A stretch of DNA of 64,000 nucleotides from Streptomyces bluensis (GCF_014650715.1 NZ_BMVM01000001.1:992001-1056000), one strand, 5' to 3'. Shown: positions 1 through 8,836, counted from the stretch's first letter. The notes: a model not told the origin generated them from the sequence alone. Numbers and translations are program-made.

Positions 1-426
1 CCTCAGGCACTGGCGGAGGAGGTGGTGGAGCGGAAGCGGACCATGGACCTCGGCCATCCGACGCTCGACCAGGCGGTGTTCGCCCGCTTCGTCGAGCGGG
101 GCGACTACGACCGGCAGCTGCGGCGCTGCCAGCGCGCGTACCGGGAGCGGCGCGACGCGCTCGTAGCCGCCCTGGAGGAACACCTTCCCGGCACGGAGGT
201 GTCCGGGATCGCGGCGGGGCTGCATGTCATCGCCACGCTGCCCGACGCGTACGGGCCGCAGGCCCGGTTCATGAGACGGGTGACGGCGGCCGGGGTCTCG
301 GTGCGTCCGCTCGCGGACCATGGACGGGTTCCGGACGACCGGGTGCGGTTGGTGCTGGGGTACGCGCATCTGCCGCCGGGGCGGATTCGTGAGGGTGTGC
401 GACTGATGGCACGGGCCGTTCCGTGA
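1..426 (+). CDS. C-terminal part of a MocR/aminotransferase-fold protein (truncated by window edge)
   Basis: The frame is open from base 1, so the gene begins outside the window. The 141 visible residues read as the C-terminal small domain of a class I/II PLP-dependent aminotransferase: a helix with repeated Arg (RRCQRAYRERRDALVAAL), a G-LH segment where the substrate carboxylate is usually held, and an ending of the type LGYAHLPPGRIREGVRLMA. This ending is typical of MocR/PdxR regulators, which are GntR DNA-binding domains fused to an aminotransferase fold. The DNA-binding half and catalytic lysine are not visible, so a free aminotransferase cannot be excluded. The stop codon lies inside the stem of a hairpin. 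Confidence 0.7.
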   Translation, partial: PQALAEEVVERKRTMDLGHPTLDQAVFARFVERGDYDRQLRRCQRAYRERRDALVAALEEHLPGTEVSGIAAGLHVIATLPDAYGPQARFMRRVTAAGVSVRPLADHGRVPDDRVRLVLGYAHLPPGRIREGVRLMARAVP

Positions 427-475
427 GGGCACGGGCTGGACACCGCCCCGCCCGCGTCCGTCCCGTGCCTCACGG
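421..475 (+). terminator. Hairpin terminator after the MocR-like gene
   Basis: CCGTGAGG-GCACGGG at 421-435 pairs with CCCGTGC-CTCACGG at 462-475 with one bulged G. The stem includes the TGA stop. There is no U-tract, which is common for Streptomyces terminators. Confidence 0.5.
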
Positions 476-556
476 ACGGAGCGGCCCGTGAACAGCCTCC
501 CGAGAGCGCGACGCGCCCGGAGTCGCACGCCGGTTCCCTTCTTCCCGCGGTCGGTT

Positions 557-578
557 GTTCACTTGTGGTTTCCGTGTG
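557..578 (+). promoter_or_regulatory. PHO-box-like tandem repeat (PhoP binding site)
   Basis: Two adjoining 11-base units, GTTCACTTGTG (557-567) and GTTTCCGTGTG (568-578), lie about 65 bases before the phoD start. The Streptomyces PhoP box is built of directly repeated 11-mers of the type G(G/T)TCAYYYR(G/C)G. The first unit matches 10 of 11 positions and the second is weaker. The presence of a PhoD gene directly downstream makes the match meaningful. Confidence 0.6.
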
Positions 579-642
579 AGCCGTGGTGCACCAGTAGTTG
601 TGGCCTTGCCCATTGGCCGGATCCGTCCCTGGAGGCCCCTTC

Positions 643-2238
643 ATGTCACACCGTTCGCCGAGCCCCCTGCCCGGCCGCCGCAGCGTGCTGCGCGGCTCCC
701 TCGCCGCGTCCGCGGCCCTGGCCGTGCCCGCCACCCTCGGCGCGGCACCGGCGTTCACCCTGTCGGGGCGGCCGCAGGCCGGATGGGGCGTACAGACCGG
801 GGACGTGACCACCGATTCGGGCCTGGTGTGGGTGCGTTCCGACCGGCCGGCCCGGATGATCGTCGAGACGTCCGCGACCGAGTCCTTCCGTAACCCGGTC
901 CGGTGGCACGGCCCCCTGCTGGGCGCCGGCACGGACTTCACCGGGACGACCCGCCTGCGCGGTCTGCCGTCGGGCGAGCAGATCCACTACCGCGTCCTGC
1001 TGGCCGACCCGGACGACCCCCGCCGCACCGGCGAGCCGGTCACCGGCACGTTCCGTACGGCACCGGTGAAGCGCCGTGACGGAGTGCGCTTCGTGTGGTC
1101 GGGCGACCTGGCGGGCCAGGGCTGGGGCATCAACCCGGACCTGGGCGGCTACCGCATCTTCGACGCGATGGGCGCGCTGGACCCCGACTTCTTCCTCTGC
1201 AGCGGCGACACCATCTACGCCGACGGGCCGATCGCGGCGACCGCGGCGCTTCCCGACGGCAGCGTGTGGCGGAACATCACCACCGAGGAGAAGTCCAAGG
1301 TCGCCGAGTCACTCGCGGAGTTCCGCGGCAACTTCCGCTACAACCTGCTGGACGAGAACCTCAGGAACTTCAACGCCCGGGTGCCGTCGATCATCCAGTG
1401 GGACGACCACGAGGTGCGCAACAACTGGTACCCGGGCCAGGTGATCCTGGACTCCGACACCCGCTACACCGAGAAGAGCGTCGACGTGCTGGTGGGGCGC
1501 GCACGGCAGGCGTTCAGCGAGTACTTCCCGATCTCCACGCTGCGCCCGGGCGAGCGGGACGGCCGGGTCCACCGGGTGCTGCACCAGGGCCCGCTGCTGG
1601 ACGTGTTCGTGCTGGACATGCGCACGTACCGCAACGCCAACTCGCCGGACGACCAGACCACCGACCCGCAGGGCATCCTGGGCGACGAGCAGCTTCAGTG
1701 GCTGAAGCGCGAGCTGTCCCGGTCGCGTGCGGTGTGGAAGGTGATCGCCGCCGACATGCCGCTCGGCCTGGTCGTCCCCGACGCGACCGAGGGCAAGCAG
1801 CACATCGAGGCCGTGGCGCAGGGCGACCCGGGCGCTCCGCTGGGCCGTGAGCTGCAGATCGCGGAGCTGCTGCGGTTCATCAAGCACCGCAGGATCACGG
1901 GCACGGTATGGCTGACCGCCGATGTGCACCACACCTCGGCCCAGCACTACCAGCCGTCGCGGGCCGCGTTCACCGACTTCGAGCCGTTCTGGGAGTTCGT
2001 CTCCGGCCCGCTGAACGCGGGTGCGTTCCCGGCGAGCGCCCTCGACAACACCTTCGGACCGGAGCGGGTGTTCGTGAAGGCGCCGACCGCCTCGAACGTC
2101 TCACCGGCCGGCGGTTACCAGTTCTTCGGCGAGGTCGACATCGACGGTGACAGCGGGGAGCTGACGGTACGGCTGCGCGAGCAGGACGGGACCGTACTGT
2201 TCACGAAGGTCCTCCAGCCGGGACGCGTCGGACAGTAG
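643..2238 (+). CDS. phoD: PhoD-type alkaline phosphatase, Tat-exported
   Basis: A 531-residue secreted phosphodiesterase/phosphomonoesterase that releases phosphate outside the cell. The ATG at 643 has GGAGG 7 bases upstream, and the N-terminus carries a twin-arginine signal (R12-R13, RRSVLRGSL) followed by a hydrophobic stretch and an Ala-rich cleavage region. An N-terminal beta domain is followed by the metal-binding PhoD core: SGDTIYADG (about residue 187), WDDHEVRNNW (about 253) and TADVHHTSAQHY (about 425) match the Asp/His ligands of the Ca/Fe centre. Length is normal for the family. The PHO-box-like repeat upstream suggests induction by phosphate starvation through PhoR-PhoP. The gene appears intact and stands alone. 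Confidence 0.92.
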   Translation: MSHRSPSPLPGRRSVLRGSLAASAALAVPATLGAAPAFTLSGRPQAGWGVQTGDVTTDSGLVWVRSDRPARMIVETSATESFRNPVRWHGPLLGAGTDFTGTTRLRGLPSGEQIHYRVLLADPDDPRRTGEPVTGTFRTAPVKRRDGVRFVWSGDLAGQGWGINPDLGGYRIFDAMGALDPDFFLCSGDTIYADGPIAATAALPDGSVWRNITTEEKSKVAESLAEFRGNFRYNLLDENLRNFNARVPSIIQWDDHEVRNNWYPGQVILDSDTRYTEKSVDVLVGRARQAFSEYFPISTLRPGERDGRVHRVLHQGPLLDVFVLDMRTYRNANSPDDQTTDPQGILGDEQLQWLKRELSRSRAVWKVIAADMPLGLVVPDATEGKQHIEAVAQGDPGAPLGRELQIAELLRFIKHRRITGTVWLTADVHHTSAQHYQPSRAAFTDFEPFWEFVSGPLNAGAFPASALDNTFGPERVFVKAPTASNVSPAGGYQFFGEVDIDGDSGELTVRLREQDGTVLFTKVLQPGRVGQ

Positions 2239-2334
2239 CCCAACCAAAGAGCTGCAAAAGGTGCGGAACGTCACTTAACCGATCAGTCACAGAGAGTTCG
2301 TGATCACGCAACACCCTACCGGCACAGTGGTTGC

Positions 2335-3714
2335 ATGACTCCTGAGATGCCTGATGTGAAGCGGGCGCGAGACGGTCGCCCCGTACACCACTGGCGGCGA
2401 GACGCGGTGGAACTCGCCGCGCTGTTCACGGCCGTGGCGGTCGCCGACGCCGTGGCGAACCTGATCGGGCACGGGCCCGACGGCCCGGCGCTGCTGCTGG
2501 TCTCGGCGTTAGTGCTCCTCGCCACGGCCGGCTTCCACACCTGGTGGTCACGCCGCCACGGGCACGCGCCGCCGGCGGACGATACCGGCGCCCGGCCGCT
2601 CGCCGAGGAGCAGCAGGCCGGGCCGTCCGGGGCCGAAGGCGCGTCGGCGCTGTGGCGGATGAGGACGACGGTGAGGGACGAGCCCGGTTCGCTGGCCGCG
2701 CTGTGCAGTGCGCTGGCCGGTCACCGGGTGGACATCCTCAGCCTGCAGACGCATCCGCTGGCCGAGGGCACGGTGGACGAGTTCCTGCTGCGCGCACCCG
2801 AGGACCTGGCCGCGTCCGAGATCACCCGTGCGGTCGCGCGGGCGGGCGGCGCAGACACGTGGATCGAGCGGGCCGACGCCCACGACCTCGTCGACGCGCC
2901 CACCCGGGTGCTGGGCCTGGCCACGCGGACGGCGCTGGACTCGGCGGAACTCCCGCTCGGCCTACGGCAGTTGCTCGGCCGGTGCACCATCCGCTCGCTT
3001 CCCTCCCCCGACGCGGAGCTGCCCCAGGAAGGGGTTCTGGAGGACACGGTGATGCGGCTGCGGGCGCCGGAGGGCGGGGTGATCACGGTGGAGCGGCCGT
3101 ATCTGCCGTTCACGCCGACGGAGTTCGCGCGGGCGCGAGCCCTGGTGGAGCTGGACGCCCGGCTGGGTCCGCGGATCCCGCGCGGCGAGGACGTGCTGAA
3201 GCCGGCGGACGGCAGCGACATCACGGTACGGCGCGCCGACGCGGACGACCTCGACGCGGCGAAGGCGATGCACGCGCGGTGCTCGGCGCGCACGCTGGGC
3301 CTGCGCTACCACGGCCCGGTGGGCGACGCCGACCGCTACCTGGGCCACCTCCTCAGCCCCCGCTTCGGCCGCACCCTGGCCGTGCAGACGGCCTCGGGGA
3401 AGATCGTCGGCCTCGGCCACCTGCTGTGGGACGGCGACGAGACGGAGGTCGCGCTGCTGGTCGAGGACGCGTGGCAGCGGCGCGGCATCGGCAGGGAACT
3501 GCTGGGCCGTCTGGTGACGATGGCGGCCGAGGCGGGCTGCGCGCACGTGTACGCCGTCACGCAGTCCGCCAACACCGGCATGGTCGCCGCGATGCGCGGC
3601 CTGGGGCTCCCCCTCGACTACCGGATCGAGGAGGGCACCCTGGTCGTCACCGCCCGCCTGGACGCGACACCGGTGGCCTCCCGCCTGCCGTACGAGCGGG
3701 CCCGGGAGCGCTGA
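2335..3714 (+). CDS. Membrane-anchored ACT-GNAT acetyltransferase
   Basis: A 459-residue protein with three parts. Residues 23-70 hold two hydrophobic segments (ELAALFTAVAVADAVANLI and ALLLVSALVLLATAGF) separated by a short loop. Residues about 102-170 look like an ACT ligand-binding domain (RTTVRDEPGSLAALCSALAG...VDILSLQTHPL). Residues about 290-445 are a GNAT acetyltransferase with the acetyl-CoA loop of the Q-RR-G-IG-E type (AWQRRGIGRELLGRL). ACT-GNAT combinations are known in actinomycete protein lysine acetyltransferases, where the ACT domain senses an amino acid. The substrate here is unknown. Its last 68 bases overlap the end of the convergent PLP gene. A second ATG at 2347 is also possible. 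Confidence 0.75.
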   Translation: MTPEMPDVKRARDGRPVHHWRRDAVELAALFTAVAVADAVANLIGHGPDGPALLLVSALVLLATAGFHTWWSRRHGHAPPADDTGARPLAEEQQAGPSGAEGASALWRMRTTVRDEPGSLAALCSALAGHRVDILSLQTHPLAEGTVDEFLLRAPEDLAASEITRAVARAGGADTWIERADAHDLVDAPTRVLGLATRTALDSAELPLGLRQLLGRCTIRSLPSPDAELPQEGVLEDTVMRLRAPEGGVITVERPYLPFTPTEFARARALVELDARLGPRIPRGEDVLKPADGSDITVRRADADDLDAAKAMHARCSARTLGLRYHGPVGDADRYLGHLLSPRFGRTLAVQTASGKIVGLGHLLWDGDETEVALLVEDAWQRRGIGRELLGRLVTMAAEAGCAHVYAVTQSANTGMVAAMRGLGLPLDYRIEEGTLVVTARLDATPVASRLPYERARER

Positions 3715-4894
3715 CGCTCCCCCGGGAGCGCCGGTCCGTGCCCAACGCCCCGTCGAGGTCGTCCCACAGGTCCTCGACGTCCTCCAGGCCCACCGACATA
3801 CGGAGCAGACGGTCGCTCACCCCGGCCCCGTGCCGGTCCGGCTCCGCGACGATGCGGTGGCTGATGGACGCGGGATGCTGGATCAGCGTGTCGACGCTGC
3901 CGAGGCTCACGGCCGGCGTGACGAGGCGGACACCGGCGATGACCTCGTGGGGGTCGCCGTGGACCTCGAAGGCGACCATGGCGCCGCCGATGCGCGGATA
4001 GTGGACGCGGGCGACGCGCGGGTCCGCGGCGAGGCGCCAGGCGAGTTCCGCGGCGGTCGCCGAGGCCGCGCGGACCCGTACCGGCAGGGTCGCGAGGCCA
4101 CGCAGCAGCAGGTACCCGGCGAGCGGGTGGAGGACGCCGCCGGTGGCGAAGCGGACCTGGCGCAGCCGCCCGGCGAACTCCTCGTCGCAGGCCACGACCC
4201 CTGCCATGACGTCCCCATGGCCGCCGAGGTACTTGGTGGCGCTGTGCAGGACGAGCCGGGCGCCGTGTTCCACCGGGCGTTGCAGCACGGGCGTGGCGAA
4301 GGTGTTGTCCGCGAGGAGCGGCACCGAGCCGCAGGCGTGGGCGATGGCCCGGAGGTCGAGTTCGGCGAGGGTCGGGTTGGCCGGGGACTCGACGAGCACC
4401 AGCCCGGTGTCGGGGCGCAGCGCGTCCTCGATGCCGGCCGGGTCGACCCAGGTGACCTCCGAGCCGAGCAGTCCCGCGCTCAGCAGATGGTCGCTGCACC
4501 CGTACAGCGGGCGTACGGCGACGACATGGCGCAGCCCTGTCGAGGCACGCGCGAGGAGCACCGCGCTCAGCGCGGCCATGCCGCTGGCGAACGCGACGGC
4601 GCTCTCGGTGCCTTCGAGCCGGGCGAGGGCCGTCTCGAAGCGGGCGACCGTCGGGTTGCCGAGCCGCCCGTAGAGCGGTGTCCCCTCCGGCAGTGCGCCG
4701 TCGGCGGCGAAGGCGTCGATACGGGCGGCCTCACCACGGCTGTCGTACGAGGGATAGGTCGTCGACAGGTCGATCGGCGGGGCGTGCAGGCCCTGGCGCG
4801 CGAGGTCGTCGCGGCCCGCGTGCACGGCTTCGGTGGCCAGCGCCCGCGGTGTGGGGCGTGCGCGGTCGTACGCGTGCGTGCTCGATGGGTTCAT
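3647..4894 (-). CDS. Cys/Met-metabolism PLP-dependent lyase (cystathionine gamma-lyase/synthase family)
   Basis: A 415-residue enzyme of the trans-sulfuration family, which eliminates or replaces the gamma substituent of cysteine/homoserine-type substrates. Visible motifs are the N-terminal tetramer-contact region ATEAVHAGR, the GNPT segment, the PLP-ring region SGMAALSAVLLA, and the Schiff-base lysine in SATKYLGGHGDVMAG at about residue 221. An alternative start at 4912 would add six residues. It is divergent from an Lrp/AsnC gene 60 bases away, a pairing seen where the regulator controls amino-acid degradation. The last 30 or so residues run past the usual family end and overlap the convergent GNAT gene. 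MdeA-like methionine lyase cannot be ruled out. Confidence 0.85.
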   Translation of the reverse strand: MNPSSTHAYDRARPTPRALATEAVHAGRDDLARQGLHAPPIDLSTTYPSYDSRGEAARIDAFAADGALPEGTPLYGRLGNPTVARFETALARLEGTESAVAFASGMAALSAVLLARASTGLRHVVAVRPLYGCSDHLLSAGLLGSEVTWVDPAGIEDALRPDTGLVLVESPANPTLAELDLRAIAHACGSVPLLADNTFATPVLQRPVEHGARLVLHSATKYLGGHGDVMAGVVACDEEFAGRLRQVRFATGGVLHPLAGYLLLRGLATLPVRVRAASATAAELAWRLAADPRVARVHYPRIGGAMVAFEVHGDPHEVIAGVRLVTPAVSLGSVDTLIQHPASISHRIVAEPDRHGAGVSDRLLRMSVGLEDVEDLWDDLDGALGTDRRSRGSVSAPGPARTAGGRPPVSRPGGR

Positions 4895-4954
4895 GGGCGC
4901 CAGGGTGAACATCGAGCGGGCAGTTGGGGGCGAGTCCCGTGCTACGTTCGGCCC

Positions 4955-5446
4955 ATGGCTGAATCCGTCGCACTGGATCCGGTGGATCTCCACCTTCTGC
5001 GGTTGTTGCAGAACGACGCCCGGACGACCTACCGCGATCTCGCGGCGCAGGTCGGGGTGGCGCCGTCGACCTGCCTGGACCGGGTGACGCGGCTGCGCCG
5101 TTGCGGCGTGATCCTCGGTCATCGGCTGCGGCTCGATCCGGCCAAGCTCGGGCGCGGACTGGAGGCGCTGCTGTCCGTGCAGGTCAGGCCGCATCGACGG
5201 GATCTGGTGGGGCCGTTCGTGGAGCGCATCCGGGCACTTGAGGAGTCACGGACGGTCTTTCATCTGACCGGCCCTGACGACTATCTCGTGCATGTCGCGG
5301 TCGCGGACATGGCGGATCTGCAGCGGCTGGTCCTCGACGAGTTCACCTCGCGGCGGGAAGTGGCGCGGGTGGAGACCCGGTTGATCTTCCAGCAGTGGGA
5401 CTGCGGGCCGCTGCTGCCACCGCGCGCCGACCGGGGCACGCCCTGA
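4955..5446 (+). CDS. Lrp/AsnC-family transcriptional regulator
   Basis: A 163-residue regulator. The N-terminus has the Lrp-type winged helix-turn-helix (LDPVDLHLLRLLQNDARTTY... VAPSTCLDRVTRLRRCGVI), and the rest is an RAM/AsnC effector domain with the GPDDYLVHVAV strand. The ATG at 4955 leaves a 60-base intergenic region shared with the divergent PLP lyase, the likely target. Such proteins usually bind an amino acid and form octamers. Confidence 0.88.
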   Translation: MAESVALDPVDLHLLRLLQNDARTTYRDLAAQVGVAPSTCLDRVTRLRRCGVILGHRLRLDPAKLGRGLEALLSVQVRPHRRDLVGPFVERIRALEESRTVFHLTGPDDYLVHVAVADMADLQRLVLDEFTSRREVARVETRLIFQQWDCGPLLPPRADRGTP

Positions 5447-5525
5447 GCGGAATCCGGCCGTCCGGCGGCGCGGGCCCCGTTTACCGGGCTGACGCCGCCC
5501 CCGCCCCCGTACCAGGATGGCCCGT

Positions 5526-7217
5526 ATGTCTGACACCAAGAGCCCGCTGCCCCGTGAGGTCGCCGACGCCTATGTCGACGAGCTCGTCGCCCTCGACCCG
5601 GTGACCGGTACGTACCTCGGCGTGAAGGAGAGTTCGAGCAGACTGCCCGACACGTCGCCCGCAGGCCAGGAGGCCGAGGCGGAGCTGATGCGGGCGACGC
5701 TCGCCCGGCTCGACGAGGCGGAGCGGCAGCCGGGCGCGGACCGTGACATCGAGCGCCGCTGCGCGCGCCTGCTGCGCGAGCGACTCACCGCGCAACTCGC
5801 CGTGCACGAGGCCGGGGAGGGCCTGCGGGCGGTCGGCAACATGTCGACACCGGCCCACCATGTGCGCGAGATCTTCACCGTGACCCCCGCCGACACGGAC
5901 GAGGACTGGGCGGCGATCGCCGAGCGGCTGCGCGCGGTGCCGGCCGCGCTGGCGGGCTACCGCGAGTCCCTCGCGCTCGGCCTGGAGCGCAAGCTGTACG
6001 CGGCTCCACGCCCCACCGCCACGTTCATCGAGCAGCTCACCGAGTGGGCGGACACGGACGGTTCGGGCCGTGGCTGGTTCGAGGACTTCGCGTCGGCGGG
6101 CCCCGACGCGCTGCGCGCCGAACTGGACGAGGCGGCCCGCGCGGCGACCGGGGCCGTCGTCGAACTGCGGGACTGGATGCGCGACGCGTACGCGCCCGCC
6201 GTCGAGGGCGCGCCGAACGTGGTGGGCCGCGAGCGGTACGCACGCTGGTCGCGCTACTTCAACGGCACGGACCTGGACCTGGACGAGGCGTACGCGTACG
6301 GCTGGTCGGAGTTCCACCGTCTGCTCGCCGAGATGGAACAGGAGGCGGAGAAGATCCTCCCGGGCGCGAAGACGCCGTGGGAGGCGCTGGCGCACCTCGA
6401 CGAGCACGGCCGGCACATCGAGGGCGTCGACGAGGTCCGGGAGTGGCTGCAGGGCCTGATGGACCGGGCGGTCGAGGCGCTGGACGGCACGCACTTCGAC
6501 CTCGCCGAGCGGGTACGGAAGGTGGAGTCCCGCATCGCCCCGCCGGGCGGCGCCGCGGCCCCGTACTACATGGCACCGTCCGAGGACTTCTCCCGTCCGG
6601 GCAGCACCTGGCTGCCCACCATGGGGCTGACCCGTTTCCCGGTGTACGACCTGGTGTCGACCTGGTACCACGAGGGCGTCCCCGGCCACCACCTCCAGCT
6701 CGCGCAGTGGGTGCACGTGAAGGACGACCTGTCCCGCTACCAGGCCACCGTCGGTGGCGTCAGCGCGAACGTGGAGGGCTGGGCGCTGTACGCGGAGCGG
6801 CTCATGGACGAGCTGGGCTTCCTGGCGGACGCGGAGGAGCGGCTCGGCTATCTCGACGCGCAGATGATGCGTGCGCTGCGTGTCATCGTCGACATCGGCA
6901 TGCACGCGGAGCTGGAGATCCCCGCCGGCTCCCCCTTCCATCCGGGCGAGCGCTGGACACCCGAGCTGGCGGAGGAGTTCTACGGCGCCCACTGCAGCCG
7001 CCCGGCGGACTACGTGGCGAGCGAGCTGACCCGCTACCTCACCATCCCCGGCCAGGCCATCGGCTACAAACTCGGCGAGCGCGCCTGGCTGCTGGGCCGC
7101 GAGAACGCGCGGCGGCGCCACGGCGCCGCCTTCGACCTCAAGGCCTGGCACATGGCGGCCCTGTCCCAGGGTGCCCTGGGCCTGGACGACCTGGTGGACG
7201 AGCTGTCGCGGCTCTGA
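5526..7217 (+). CDS. DUF885 family metallopeptidase-like protein
   Basis: A 563-residue cytosolic protein of the DUF885 family, common in actinobacteria, with thermolysin/M3-like helices. The signature WYHEGVPGHHLQLAQW (about residues 380-395) gives a HE-x-x-x-GHH metal site with a further Glu in the NVEGWALYAERLMDELGF helix downstream. No signal peptide is visible. ATG 5526 was preferred over ATG 5517 because AGG at 5514-5516 gives better spacing. A carboxypeptidase or oligopeptidase role is inferred from the fold, and the substrate is unknown. It ends before a 50-base palindrome. Confidence 0.82.
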   Translation: MSDTKSPLPREVADAYVDELVALDPVTGTYLGVKESSSRLPDTSPAGQEAEAELMRATLARLDEAERQPGADRDIERRCARLLRERLTAQLAVHEAGEGLRAVGNMSTPAHHVREIFTVTPADTDEDWAAIAERLRAVPAALAGYRESLALGLERKLYAAPRPTATFIEQLTEWADTDGSGRGWFEDFASAGPDALRAELDEAARAATGAVVELRDWMRDAYAPAVEGAPNVVGRERYARWSRYFNGTDLDLDEAYAYGWSEFHRLLAEMEQEAEKILPGAKTPWEALAHLDEHGRHIEGVDEVREWLQGLMDRAVEALDGTHFDLAERVRKVESRIAPPGGAAAPYYMAPSEDFSRPGSTWLPTMGLTRFPVYDLVSTWYHEGVPGHHLQLAQWVHVKDDLSRYQATVGGVSANVEGWALYAERLMDELGFLADAEERLGYLDAQMMRALRVIVDIGMHAELEIPAGSPFHPGERWTPELAEEFYGAHCSRPADYVASELTRYLTIPGQAIGYKLGERAWLLGRENARRRHGAAFDLKAWHMAALSQGALGLDDLVDELSRL

Positions 7218-7282
7218 CGGTGCGGTGGGCGCGCACGGATGCCGGGTTCCCGCGGCGTCCGTCACGCGCCCACGCGTCCCGT

Positions 7283-7332
7283 CTAGGGCCCTTCTGATGG
7301 ATCTCCGCGGAGATCCATCAGAAGGGCCCTAG
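7283..7332. repeat. Perfect 50-base CTAG-flanked palindrome (MITE-like or bidirectional terminator)
   Basis: Two 25-base arms meet with no loop, centred between 7307 and 7308. The ends are CTAGGGCCCTTCTGATGG and its complement. CTAG is very rare in Streptomyces, yet it closes both ends here. The right arm supplies the TAG stop of the SDR gene. The layout fits a minimal transposon-derived repeat inserted at CTAG, or a terminator serving both converging genes. Confidence 0.85.
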
Positions 7333-8174
7333 CGGCGGAACCCGCCCTCCGAGTCGATGACCTGCCCGGTGATCCACGCGGCCTCGTCCGTGGCGAGCCA
7401 GGAGATGAGGCGGGCGGGGTCGTCGGGCATGCCCCAGCGGCCGGCCGGGAACATCGCGGCGATGGCCGCGTGGTCGTCGCCGGTCATGTAGTCCGTGTCC
7501 ACGGGGCCGGGGTTGACGGTGTTCACGGTGACGGCGAGGTCGGCGAGGGTGGTCGACAGGGAGCGGGTGATCGAGGCGAGGGCGCCCTTCTGGAGGGCGT
7601 ACGCGATCTCGCCGGGCATGCCGCTCGCGATGTCCTGCCCGGAGGTCATCATCATCACGCGCCCGCCCGGGGTGCGCGGCGGGAGGGCGGCCCGGAGCCG
7701 GGCGTACGCCTGGACGAGGAGGAGTACCGAGCGGGTGTCGATCGCCCAGTGGGCGTCGAGCATCGCGGAGTCGATGGTGTCGAGCGTGCCGTCCGAGCCG
7801 GACAGGGCGTGGTTGGCGACGAGGATGTCGAGGCGTCCGCCGAGCGCGTCCGTGGCCCGTGAGACCAGTTCGGCGGGCACGGCCGGGTCGGACAGGTCGC
7901 CCGGCCCGTCCACCACCCGTGCGTCCGGGTCGCCGAGCGCCGCGCGCACACCGGCGGCCACCGCTTCCGGATGGTCGGCGCCCCAGGGCATGGCCGTGTC
8001 GTGCGGCACATGGTGGTGCAGGTACACGCTCGCCCCGTACGCGGCGAGACGGCGGGCCACGGCGTAACCGATGCCGCCGCGTCTGCTCGCCCCGGTGACG
8101 AGGGCCGTGCGACCGCGCAGGGGCAGGGGGTCGCGGCGTAGTTCTTCCGGTGTGGGGTGTGGGAGTTGAGGCAT
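7329..8174 (-). CDS. Short-chain dehydrogenase/reductase
   Basis: A 281-residue NAD(P)-dependent oxidoreductase of the FabG-like classical SDR type. The cofactor motif TGASRRGGIG starts at residue 27, the NHA segment replaces the usual NNAG near 121, and the catalytic set is Ser178, Tyr192 and Lys196 (YALQK). The PG-V-T-M segment after the active site is also present (NPGPVDTDYM). The substrate cannot be read from sequence. The stop codon lies within the 50-base palindrome, so the original C-terminus may have been changed slightly if that element is an insertion. Confidence 0.88.
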   Translation of the reverse strand: MPQLPHPTPEELRRDPLPLRGRTALVTGASRRGGIGYAVARRLAAYGASVYLHHHVPHDTAMPWGADHPEAVAAGVRAALGDPDARVVDGPGDLSDPAVPAELVSRATDALGGRLDILVANHALSGSDGTLDTIDSAMLDAHWAIDTRSVLLLVQAYARLRAALPPRTPGGRVMMMTSGQDIASGMPGEIAYALQKGALASITRSLSTTLADLAVTVNTVNPGPVDTDYMTGDDHAAIAAMFPAGRWGMPDDPARLISWLATDEAAWITGQVIDSEGGFRR

Positions 8175-8255
8175 CGGTGACCATGATGCGGGGCGGGCTC
8201 GTGTGGTGCACGCGCATTTCGTTCGGCCCGCGCTGCCGGGGTCGCCGTCCCTGGG

Positions 8256-8771
8256 TCAGGCGGCGAGCCGTCGCAGCCGGACGAGACCGAGCCAGGTCTC
8301 GGGGCCGGCCGACACGTACGCGGCGCTCACCCCGTACCGTCCCGGCTCCAGTTCGACGCGCAGGTGGTCCGTGCTCCGTGAACTGTCCCCGGGCCAGGCG
8401 GCGTCGAACACGACCACCGGGCCCGGCACCCGCCACTCCACCTCCGGTTCCCACAGCGCGGTCCGAAGCGCCGTGGGAACGCCCGCGAGGAGTTCGTCCT
8501 CGGAGTTCGCGGCGTACCACCGGACGAAGGTGCCGTGCTCGGGGAGGAAAGCGGTCGAGGCGGGCTCGTCGCCCAGCACGAGCGCCCTGGTGTCACCGAC
8601 GGGAAGCAACCCGATGGAGCCGTTGATGTCGCAGGCCCGGTCGTAGTCCGACGACATCTCGCCGCCGTCCGCTCCCGTCCAGAACGGCAACACCACCTCG
8701 GGTACCGCGATGAGCGGTCCCCCGCCCGATTCCACCCACTGCGTGACACCTGCATCCGCGTATCGAGACAT
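8256..8771 (-). CDS. Imm21-like immunity protein, orphan
   Basis: A 171-residue acidic protein beginning WVESGGGPLIAVPEVVLPFW, with conserved DYDRACDINGSIGLLPVGDTRALVLGDEPASTAFLPEHG blocks further on. I recognise this pattern from Imm21-family immunity proteins of bacterial polymorphic toxin systems (memory of the family, not a search). No toxin, Rhs/WXG or secretion gene is adjacent: neighbours are an SDR and a rhodanese, both on the same strand. Orphan immunity genes are thought to protect against kin toxins. It could instead be a housekeeping paralogue of unknown function. Confidence 0.55.
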   Translation of the reverse strand: MSRYADAGVTQWVESGGGPLIAVPEVVLPFWTGADGGEMSSDYDRACDINGSIGLLPVGDTRALVLGDEPASTAFLPEHGTFVRWYAANSEDELLAGVPTALRTALWEPEVEWRVPGPVVVFDAAWPGDSSRSTDHLRVELEPGRYGVSAAYVSAGPETWLGLVRLRRLAA

Positions 8772-8836
8772 GCGAAGAGAACCTACACGGGGCGCACCGG
8801 ACGAAGATCAGTGTCCCCTACATGTTCCGTACGTGT

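Noticed and set aside
2296..2309. GTGATCAC palindrome before the ACT-GNAT gene
   Set aside because: An eight-base palindrome alone in a short intergenic region is too weak to call as an operator.
3830..4954. A long N-terminal extension in frame with the Lrp regulator at 4955
   Set aside because: It overlaps the PLP lyase on the other strand, and Lrp proteins begin at the helix-turn-helix. ATG 4955 is sufficient.
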